This document shows, piece by piece, positions 5,666-10,500 of a DNA stretch of 10,500 bases. A program made the translations under genes and the position numbers. This stretch comes from a bacterium. GTDB taxonomy: Bacteria > Patescibacteriota > Minisyncoccia > Moranbacterales > UBA2206. The stretch lies in the NCBI GenBank assembly GCA_021779205.1, contig JAJYBE010000029.1, positions 1-10,500 on the forward strand, in the 5' to 3' direction. The notes beneath the pieces are model-generated. The model ran no database searches. It was not told the origin of the DNA and saw nothing but the letters and a program-made list of their open reading frames with translations. Position 1 is the first letter of the stretch, and every line of letters starts with the position of its first letter.

Positions 5666-7381
5666 CTACCACCCTCCTCCACCGCCGCCTCCTCCCCCGC
5701 CACCAGAGCCTCCGCTACCGTCAGCACCAGAGCCTGAAGAAACGCTTGATGCCATAGCAGAAGAAAGATTATCAATACGCGAAGCAAAACTATCCGCGTC
5801 AAACGATGCGATATTGCCACCCGCAAACCAAGCTGGGTGATAGGAATTGAAATAGTTTTCGCCATAAATTTCTTTCGTCTTTTTGATCCAGAGTTTGGTC
5901 ATGCCGAACATGATAGCATAGGGCAAAAGTTTTTCAAAGATATTTTCTTTCTCATTGAATTGCTCACGATATTTCTCTGCGGTTTCCATGTACAATTTAA
6001 AACCTTTGGTTTTCCAGAAAACCTCCACTCCTGCAGGCGTTCTCTTGGGCATTAAAAAATCAAAAATAAAAATTATTATTATGGTTAAGATTAGTGCCGA
6101 CAGACTGAAGAAATTGCGAGGAGCGAATGCAAGGGTAAAAAAAGCCAGCAGCAAGCCCGCAATTAGAAAAAATTTCTGCAAATCCAATCCGGTTTTTTCA
6201 ATCCATCGCTTCGCTTCTAAGCTTTCCAGGACCACTTTTCTAATTTCGGGAAAACTTTTATAAAATTCATTCTTAAGATCCGTTAGCATAATCCCATCTT
6301 TTCCAGAAAACACTCTTTCCAATAAGAATTGCTCGGGTTGCGAAAGGGTAGAAACTTTATTCCTATCAATCACCGTCAACCTATAATCATTGCCAAAAGC
6401 AAGAAAGCCAGTCTTTTTCACCTCTTCAATTCGGATTATTTTTTGAACTGCGAAATTGATAAGCGTTGCAGTAATAAATTCTGTGTTCAAAATTCCATTA
6501 GCAAAAAGGGTTCCCAGTTCCAGTGGAGAAAGTTTTTCGGGAACATCAAATTCGGCAATGACCGTTCCTTTGCCTTTGGGGTCTTTGCCATATTTCTCCC
6601 AGATCTTAAAACTTACAATAAATGCGATAAGTGGAATAAGAAACCACAAATAAAGCCCATATTTTTCCATGAAAGTCGGAACATATGGCGTGAAAATATT
6701 TTTTGGGAAAGCAATAGAAGCCGTGATACCTTCGCCAATTAATAAAGTCTTATTAGACCTGCATTGCAAAGTATTGTCATTGGTCCAATCACAACTGGTG
6801 CCATCTTTGCTCTTGCTGTTCAGTGTGCCGACATAATAGTCAACTTTAGTATTATTTTTTGTCACTTCGTTGGGAAAAATTATTTTCCCTATGAAATTTT
6901 CAACTTCCAAATCCCAAAAATTGCCATTCAAATTCCAATACAATTCATCAAACTTCGGATTGTTAAAATTAATAACATTTTTGACCTTGTATGTTATGAG
7001 ATAACCATTCTCACCGGTTACTGCCACATTCGGATCGCCAATTTTCCAAGTTAAAGTATTATTGGTGTAATTTTTTTGGGTAGAATATCGCAAGCTCTTG
7101 CCAGCAAAATCCGTGATACTGACAAGCTCAATCGGCATAGAGATCGTTTTTCCGGTTGTGCGCAGAACTGTCGGCAATGTACGAAAGATTCCATGCTTGC
7201 CAACAGCATTTCCACAATCAGCCGTGATTTTCTCGGTAATGAGCAACGTCGAATCCTTATTGACAACAATTTCGGATTGAAAATTTTTAATGTACCATTC
7301 ATTGGCATTCGTCCGCGCTAAGACAGCGCTTGACAAAAGAAAAGAGGCAAGAAAAATTAAGGTAAATGTTATTTTTTTCAT
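5666..7381 (-). CDS. DUF2207 membrane protein with poly-glycine tail
   Basis: The 571-residue protein starts with a signal peptide (ITFTLIFLASFLLSSAVLA, cleavage probably near residue 22). An extracytoplasmic DUF2207 domain follows (about 28-225), with EWYIKNFQSEIVVNKDSTL, HGIFRTLP and YWNLNGNFWD. Membrane segments are visible at about 241-259, 404-420 and 424-443. A cytoplasmic-type stretch between them (VPEKLSPLELGTLF near 280-293) is typical of the family. The C-terminus is low-complexity Ser/Gly (SSGSGADGSGG) ending in eleven glycines and a final Trp, again a family habit. The function of DUF2207 proteins is unknown; a cell-envelope role is inferred from topology. The gene is separated from the upstream small genes by a strong terminator, so it needs its own promoter; no SD is seen before the ATG. 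Confidence 0.93.
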   Translation of the reverse strand: MKKITFTLIFLASFLLSSAVLARTNANEWYIKNFQSEIVVNKDSTLLITEKITADCGNAVGKHGIFRTLPTVLRTTGKTISMPIELVSITDFAGKSLRYSTQKNYTNNTLTWKIGDPNVAVTGENGYLITYKVKNVINFNNPKFDELYWNLNGNFWDLEVENFIGKIIFPNEVTKNNTKVDYYVGTLNSKSKDGTSCDWTNDNTLQCRSNKTLLIGEGITASIAFPKNIFTPYVPTFMEKYGLYLWFLIPLIAFIVSFKIWEKYGKDPKGKGTVIAEFDVPEKLSPLELGTLFANGILNTEFITATLINFAVQKIIRIEEVKKTGFLAFGNDYRLTVIDRNKVSTLSQPEQFLLERVFSGKDGIMLTDLKNEFYKSFPEIRKVVLESLEAKRWIEKTGLDLQKFFLIAGLLLAFFTLAFAPRNFFSLSALILTIIIIFIFDFLMPKRTPAGVEVFWKTKGFKLYMETAEKYREQFNEKENIFEKLLPYAIMFGMTKLWIKKTKEIYGENYFNSYHPAWFAGGNIASFDADSFASRIDNLSSAMASSVSSGSGADGSGGSGGGGGGGGGGGW

Positions 7382-7410
7382 TTTGTTTTAAATTATTTTT
7401 CAATATCCCC

Positions 7411-7419
7411 ATCGTAGCA
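7411..7419 (-). promoter_or_regulatory. Weak candidate promoter for the DUF2207 gene
   Basis: The minus strand reads TGCTACGAT (7419-7411), matching the TGCTANNNT extended -10 pattern of the clearer promoters here, but the box itself is only 4 of 6 and no good -35 is visible 16-18 bases upstream. It lies 29 bases before the ATG and beyond the terminator at 7472-7507, where a promoter is expected. Confidence 0.35.
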
Positions 7420-7471
7420 CGAAAAAGGCTTTAAATGAAACACCTGCTAAGCACTCCGGCTTGCCGAGGTT

Positions 7472-7507
7472 AAAAAAAGCGAGAATTTCATTTTTGAAAT
7501 TCTCGCT
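7472..7507 (-). terminator. Intrinsic terminator of the cysteine-rich small-gene operon
   Basis: On the minus strand AGCGAGAATTTCA (7507-7495) pairs perfectly with TGAAATTCTCGCT (7490-7478) around an AAAA loop, and the last stem T continues into six more T residues (7477-7472). It starts 14 bases after the stop of the 61-codon gene. This is the clearest rho-independent terminator in the window. Confidence 0.9.
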
Positions 7508-7521
7508 CAGGCCATCAGTTT

Positions 7522-7707
7522 TCACCAATTATCACCTCCTCTCAGGCCAAAATAATTAAAATTATGTTGGCTGCCTTTTTCATAATGACAGCACTTTTTT
7601 GCTGTTTTCTTTGGTTTCTCAATACGGAATCTTTTTCTCCGCAAGCAAACGTTCGACAGCAAAACCCTGACAAAATGACTTTCCTTACAATTACTGCAAG
7701 TTTTCAT
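7522..7707 (-). CDS. Small cysteine-rich, probably zinc-binding protein (61 aa)
   Basis: I do not recognise a named family. The protein opens MKTCSNCKESHF and has Cys at 4, 7, 21, 39 and 40 plus His41. The layout CX2C ... C ... CCHY resembles the small metal-binding proteins common in phages and mobile DNA, which have a CX2C pair, a central Cys and a final C..[FY]E. The middle is strongly basic (LRRKRFRIEKPKKTAKK), so nucleic-acid binding is possible but unproven. The start at 7707 is chosen because its ATG overlaps the TGA of the upstream gene (ATGA) and GAGGAGGTGA stands 7 bases upstream (10 counted from GGAGG). A longer frame back to 7764 lacks such a site. It is translationally coupled to the 112-codon gene and followed by a strong terminator. 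Confidence 0.65.
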   Translation of the reverse strand: MKTCSNCKESHFVRVLLSNVCLRRKRFRIEKPKKTAKKCCHYEKGSQHNFNYFGLRGGDNW

Positions 7708-8042
7708 CCCTCTTTCACCTCCTCTCTTTTGATAGTTTTGGTAGCAGCAACGAAAGACCTGCACCGTTTTGCAATTTCATCGTTGCACCAACTTTTTTTA
7801 GAACAAACGTTGTTTTCACAAATGATTGTTCTTTTCTGATCAACTTTTTCCATGTTTTCACTAAATTCCCGGAAAAATACCGGTTTTCCTTTTTCACAAA
7901 CAGCCTGATTAAAATCATGCTTTGTTTCTATCTTCTCCCAAGTTATGAGAGATTTAAATTGACAGCTCCCAGTCCACACTGTTAATGCTGGGAAAAAGTC
8001 GCACTTGCCAAAATAACCACATCTTGAACAATTTATTTCCAT
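7704..8042 (-). CDS. Cysteine-rich hypothetical protein (112 aa), probable zinc binding
   Basis: No family is recognised. Nine cysteines lie at 5, 8, 14, 27, 49, 75, 80, 86 and 94. The N-terminal cluster reads CSRCGYFGKC (5-14), and the C-terminal cluster CENNVCSKKSWCNDEIAKRC (75-94) is followed by SF. Two paired-Cys modules joined by a charged middle suggest one or two structural metal sites. There is no signal peptide or membrane segment, so it should be cytoplasmic. The start at 8042 follows GGAGG with a 5-base gap. An in-frame ATG at 8054, with AAGGAG five bases upstream, is equally possible and adds four residues (116 aa). The frame stays open back to 8195, but that part runs through a terminator-like hairpin and has no SD, so it is treated as leader. 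The stop overlaps the next gene's start (ATGA). The strong SDs are unlike the neighbouring housekeeping genes. Confidence 0.65.
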   Translation of the reverse strand: MEINCSRCGYFGKCDFFPALTVWTGSCQFKSLITWEKIETKHDFNQAVCEKGKPVFFREFSENMEKVDQKRTIICENNVCSKKSWCNDEIAKRCRSFVAATKTIKREEVKEG

Positions 8043-8110
8043 AATTACCTCCATCCCCTCTCCTTTTAGAGTTGTCGTGTCGATTTTATTTCGCGAATTG
8101 TTAAAGAAAT

Positions 8111-8142
8111 AAAAAAACCGGAACTCTTTTGGGACCGGCTTT
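8111..8142 (-). terminator. Terminator-like hairpin within the leader of the cysteine-rich operon
   Basis: Minus strand AAAGCCGG (8142-8135) can pair with CCGGTTTT (8121-8114, one G-U pair) across a 13-base loop, followed by T to 8111 (seven T in all). It lies between the promoter at 8270-8297 and the first cysteine-rich gene, so if real it would be conditional, i.e. an attenuator. A second CCGG-N12-CCGGTTTT arrangement occurs just upstream (8217-8194). Confidence 0.5.
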
Positions 8143-8170
8143 GATTTTTGTAAAATGATTTCTCTACGCA

Positions 8171-8263
8171 TCAATCTCCATTTTTCAAAAACCAAAACCG
8201 GCCGAAGGTAATCCCGGACAAATTAATGACGTGCTTGATTGTTTTGAAAACTGGAGTATTCAT
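8171..8263 (-). CDS. Possible leaderless 30-codon leader peptide
   Basis: An ATG at 8263-8261 lies 6 bases after the -10 box, exactly where transcription should start, so the message would be leaderless. The frame runs MNTPVFKTIKHVINLSG and then ITFGRFWFLKNGD before TGA. The stop falls 28 bases before the terminator-like hairpin at 8142-8111, which is the geometry of a leader-peptide attenuator. The aromatic run FGRFWF is the only codon bias visible. It could equally be a chance frame in untranslated leader: it is short, and nothing shows conservation. Confidence 0.3.
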   Translation of the reverse strand: MNTPVFKTIKHVINLSGITFGRFWFLKNGD

Positions 8264-8269
8264 ATGGTC

Positions 8270-8297
8270 AATATAGCAACTATCCGAAATTTGTCAA
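8270..8297 (-). promoter_or_regulatory. Near-consensus promoter of the cysteine-rich operon
   Basis: Minus strand: perfect TTGACA (8297-8292), 16-base spacer, TATATT (8275-8270, 5 of 6) with TGC directly before it (extended -10). It faces away from the DUF3048 gene and toward the small cysteine-rich genes, about 215 bases before the first of them. Confidence 0.72.
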
Positions 8298-8345
8298 TAG
8301 CGGTCACCATTTTGCCAGCCACTTCCCTATTTATCCTTTCTGATG

Positions 8346-8351
8346 TATAAT
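8346..8351 (+). promoter_or_regulatory. -10 box of the DUF3048 gene
   Basis: TATAAT at 8346-8351 is a perfect -10 box lying 29 bases before the ATG at 8381, giving a leader of about 23 bases. No convincing -35 is present 16-18 bases upstream, and TG abuts the box without the usual intervening base. It is divergent from the promoter at 8270-8297. Confidence 0.45.
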
Positions 8352-8380
8352 AGGAAAGTAATTTTTAAACTTAATTATTC

Positions 8381-9517
8381 ATGGGAAAAATGCAAAAGAT
8401 CATTATCGCCCTAGCTGTGATAATAATTGCCGTTGGCGGTTTTGTTTTCTTCAAAAAAAGAAGTCAGCCGGCACAAAGAAAACAGATCGACATTAATCAA
8501 AAAATTGATACTACCACACCAAGAAATCCTGAAAACGTAAGCTATCTCTCAGGATTACCTTGTCAAGATTGGAATCGCAGAGCCATTGCCGTGATGCAAC
8601 CAGCCGATGTGTCCGCCCGCCCTGCTTCTGGTTTTTCCGATGCCGATATGGTTTTTGAGATGCCGGTTATCACCGCTTCAATCACCCGCCTTATGGGTGT
8701 TTATGTTTGCGGCAATCCGGAAGATGTCGGCTCAATGCGTAGTGCTCGTCATGACTTTTTGAGTCTCGCAGAAGGCTTAGATGCTATTTTCGTGCACTGG
8801 GGACGCTCCGACATCCAAAAATTCAAAGATGTGCTTAATAGCAAAACATATGATGACATGAACTGCAATGATGATGCTGGACGATCTGCCAGTCAATATT
8901 GCTACAGAAAAACCGGAATGGCACGTGGAGTCGATACTGGCTATGCCAAATTCGCCAAACTGCTGGAAGGTGCCAAAGCTTTTGGCTACAACCTGCAAAA
9001 TAAATTTGTCGGCTACCCCCATAAGGATGAAGCACCTCTCGATCAAAGACCATCTGGCGGACATTTGCGTGTTGCTTTCGCTAAACCCTACGACGTGACC
9101 TATGACTATGACAAAACCAGTAATTCCTATTTGCGCAGCTGGGGCGGAGTAGCGGATACGGATAGAAATAACAACAAAAGACTTGCTCCAAAAAATGTCG
9201 TAGTTCTCGTTGCCCAGTCTGATCAGTTAGTCGAAGGAGAACAATACAATAATGTTCAGCTCGGAGATCCCTGGTTTGACTCAGTTGATACCGGCGAAGC
9301 TCACTATTACATGAACGGCGCGGAAGCGACTGGAACATGGAAAAAAGACAAATCTGATGCAAAAAACAAACTCTTCTTTTATGATGCTAGCGGACAAGAA
9401 ATACAATTTGTTCCCGGACAAATCTGGGTGGAAATTCTAGAGCCGGGACAGGGTCTGAAATGGACTCTCTCAGACACTTCAACAGTTCCAACAACACCGA
9501 CAGCAACAACGCCATAA
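8381..9517 (+). CDS. Membrane-anchored DUF3048 (YerB-like) protein
   Basis: The 378-residue protein has an N-terminal membrane anchor (residues 6-24, KIIIALAVIIIAVGGFVFF) followed by basic residues KKR, so the rest should be outside the membrane. The DUF3048 N-terminal domain covers about 64-215: NRRAIAVMQPADVSARPASGFSDADMVFEMPV, TRLMGVYV, VGSMRSARHDFLSLAEGLDAIFVHWG. The C-terminal half (about 238-355) shows the companion domain: YDYDKTSNSYLRSWGG, NVVVLVAQ, GEAHYYMNGAEATGTWKK and GQIWVEIL. B. subtilis YerB is a lipoprotein of this family with unknown function; here a transmembrane anchor replaces the lipobox. Four Cys (61, 110, 162, 174) could form disulfides. The tail is Thr/Pro-rich. No SD precedes the ATG, and an 8-C/9-T run follows the stop. 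Confidence 0.92.
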   Translation: MGKMQKIIIALAVIIIAVGGFVFFKKRSQPAQRKQIDINQKIDTTTPRNPENVSYLSGLPCQDWNRRAIAVMQPADVSARPASGFSDADMVFEMPVITASITRLMGVYVCGNPEDVGSMRSARHDFLSLAEGLDAIFVHWGRSDIQKFKDVLNSKTYDDMNCNDDAGRSASQYCYRKTGMARGVDTGYAKFAKLLEGAKAFGYNLQNKFVGYPHKDEAPLDQRPSGGHLRVAFAKPYDVTYDYDKTSNSYLRSWGGVADTDRNNNKRLAPKNVVVLVAQSDQLVEGEQYNNVQLGDPWFDSVDTGEAHYYMNGAEATGTWKKDKSDAKNKLFFYDASGQEIQFVPGQIWVEILEPGQGLKWTLSDTSTVPTTPTATTP

Positions 9518-9534
9518 CCCCCCCCTTTTTTTTT
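9518..9534. repeat. C8-T9 homopolymer tract directly after the DUF3048 stop
   Basis: Eight C followed by nine T begin at the base after the TAA (9515-9517). No stem precedes it, so it is not a classical intrinsic terminator, though the T-run could aid termination. Such a run is prone to length change and sequencing error; a length change here would not alter the protein. Confidence 0.7.
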
Positions 9535-9549
9535 CAGCATTAAAGCAGT

Positions 9550-9581
9550 TAGCTAGTGGAAAATACCCTACTGACTAGCTA
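9550..9581. other. Inverted repeat between DUF3048 and holA
   Basis: TAGCTAGT (9550-9557) and ACTAGCTA (9574-9581) pair perfectly over 8 bp with a 16-base loop that could add a few inner pairs. No T-run follows on the plus strand. It sits 13 bases before the holA ATG, so it could be a weak terminator, an operator or a leader hairpin. Confidence 0.45.
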
Positions 9582-9594
9582 CCAATAGAAAGCA

Positions 9595-10500
9595 ATGATT
9601 ATTTTTTTCTATGGCGACGATTCTTTCCGGTCCTACGAAAAAGTACTGGAAATAAAAAATAAGTTTTCTCTCACTGACAAATCCCGCGCGGGTTTGTCTT
9701 TGTTTGATGCTGTTGATTCGAAAGTTGGCATGCTGGAAAAAATGCGTTCTGCCCTCTCTGCCTCCGGATTATTTTCAGCAAAAAAATTATTCATCGCCAA
9801 AAATATCATCGCAGAACTTCCAACTGAAGAGCAGACTGCTCTTCAGAAATTCCTAAAAGGCAATGCGGAAAAAATAAAGACCGACACTGACACTGTCGTG
9901 ATTTTCTGGGAAGGAGGAAATCCGCGAAAAAATAATGCGCTATTCAAATTTCTTTTGGAAAATTCAAAAAAACAAAATTTTGAAAAACTCGCCGGATCAA
10001 AACTTAACCAGTGGATTTTAAGCGAAATCAAAAAAACCTCTCCAGAGAGTTCGCTTTCCAAGGACGCGCTAGAAAAACTAATTGCCTACGCAGGAAACGA
10101 CACTGCACTACTCAAGCAAGAATTGGCAAAATTAGCTAGTTATTCCGGTATGGAAATAATTAGTGCGGAAGCGGTTGATTTACTCACAAAAGCTAACCTG
10201 AACAACAATATTTTCGAAACAATCGAAGCGCTATCCGCCAATAAAAAGAAAAAGGCTATAGAACTATTCCATCGCCATCTCGACAATGGCGACGACCCCT
10301 TCTATCTTTTTTCCATGTTCATCTATCAATTCCGAAATCTTTTGCGCATTGCATCACTCCAGGAAAATGGAATTTTTAGCGAATTCGAGATATCCAAACT
10401 CGCAAAACTCCATCCATTTGTTGTGAAAAAAAGCTTCATGCAAGCAAAAAATTTCGGTGAAAAAAAACTAATCGCGATTCACAAAAAACTCGGAGCGCTG
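9595..10500 (+). CDS. holA: DNA polymerase III delta subunit, truncated by the window end
   Basis: The delta subunit opens the sliding clamp within the clamp-loader complex. The frame from ATG 9595 is open for 302 codons to the last base; a full protein is usually about 330 residues, so only the end is missing. Family features in order: MIIFFYGDDSFRSYEKV at the N-terminus, FSAKKLFIAKNI (60-71), VVIFWEGGNPRKNNALFKFL (101-120), LNQWILSEI (137-145), GNDTALLKQELAKLASY (167-183), NNIFETIEAL (204-213), KKAIELFHRHLDNGDDPFYLFSMF (219-242), QFRNLLRI (245-252) and HPFVVKKSFMQAKNF (273-287). The ATG is chosen because it gives the conserved YGDD near residue 6; no SD is visible. It lies 77 bases after the DUF3048 gene and may share its transcript. 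Confidence 0.93.
   Translation, partial: MIIFFYGDDSFRSYEKVLEIKNKFSLTDKSRAGLSLFDAVDSKVGMLEKMRSALSASGLFSAKKLFIAKNIIAELPTEEQTALQKFLKGNAEKIKTDTDTVVIFWEGGNPRKNNALFKFLLENSKKQNFEKLAGSKLNQWILSEIKKTSPESSLSKDALEKLIAYAGNDTALLKQELAKLASYSGMEIISAEAVDLLTKANLNNNIFETIEALSANKKKKAIELFHRHLDNGDDPFYLFSMFIYQFRNLLRIASLQENGIFSEFEISKLAKLHPFVVKKSFMQAKNFGEKKLIAIHKKLGAL

Noticed and set aside
5631..5840. Plus-strand 69-codon frame with a run of prolines
   Set aside because: It is the reverse complement of the Gly-rich tail of the DUF2207 gene, which has clear domain support on the minus strand.
7400..7525. 41-codon ORF from GTG 7525 as a third gene of the cysteine-rich operon
   Set aside because: The intrinsic terminator stem begins 18 bases after its start, so a full transcript is unlikely; kept only as a finding.
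7710..7730. Plus-strand CACCTCCT text as an anti-SD-like RNA
   Set aside because: It is simply the complement of the SD of the minus-strand gene; no plus-strand promoter is seen.
7564..7839. Plus-strand 91-codon frame with a hydrophobic start
   Set aside because: It is antisense to both cysteine-rich genes, has no SD or promoter, and resembles no known protein.
8043..8195. N-terminal extension of the 112-codon gene back to a TTG at 8195
   Set aside because: No SD precedes it, it runs through the terminator-like hairpin, and two ATGs with strong SDs lie downstream at 8054 and 8042.
8060..8263. Known riboswitch or T-box in the leader
   Set aside because: No T-box signature or other riboswitch core that I can recognise is present; only the hairpin and short ORF can be supported.
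1..10500. CRISPR array, insertion sequence, tRNA or rRNA gene
   Set aside because: No regularly spaced repeats with unique spacers, no transposase-like frame with terminal repeats, and no RNA gene cores were found by eye.

Overview
The window is AT-rich bacterial chromosome, most probably from a Candidate Phyla Radiation (Patescibacteria) genome of the Moranbacteria/Falkowbacteria kind. That placement is inference. It rests on the SD-less, AT-rich leaders of the housekeeping genes, the very tight gene packing, and the mix of SD-less polA, mutM and holA with TrmB-like, DUF2207 and DUF3048 proteins. No rRNA, tRNA, CRISPR array, transposase or integrase was seen.

Layout. Bases 1-188 are a divergent promoter region: one strong promoter points left, toward a gene of which only the first codons are present, and one points right. 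The right-hand promoter drives an ORF6N-domain protein (189-854), followed by a TrmB-like transcriptional regulator (903-1670) with a perfect 25-base palindrome just before its start. An extended -10 promoter then precedes polA (1718-4426) and mutM (4463-5323), a likely two-gene DNA replication/repair operon. mutM converges with a DUF1653 gene (5326-5535, minus) with only two bases between them. A 15-bp perfect hairpin (5544-5579) separates DUF1653 from a large DUF2207 membrane protein (5666-7381, minus) with a poly-glycine tail.

The least familiar part is 7400-8300 on the minus strand. A near-consensus promoter (8297-8270) is followed by a leader of about 210 bases containing a possible leaderless 30-codon peptide ORF and a terminator-like hairpin. 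Two small cysteine-rich genes of 112 and 61 codons follow, overlapping by ATGA, each with a strong Shine-Dalgarno sequence, and a textbook intrinsic terminator (7507-7472) closes the unit. The strong SDs contrast with the SD-less genes around it, which suggests acquired or specially regulated DNA.

To the right is a membrane-anchored DUF3048 (YerB-like) protein (8381-9517), then holA, the DNA polymerase III delta subunit (9595 to the window end, truncated).

Recurring themes: (i) five candidate promoters share an extended -10 of the form TGCTANNNT; (ii) several starts are leaderless or nearly so; (iii) strong inverted repeats sit 8-10 bases before two start codons; (iv) in-frame short repeats have expanded surface loops of the ORF6N protein and MutM; (v) PolA has lost its proofreading acidic residues in Exo I and carries Asp in place of the usual steric-gate Glu.
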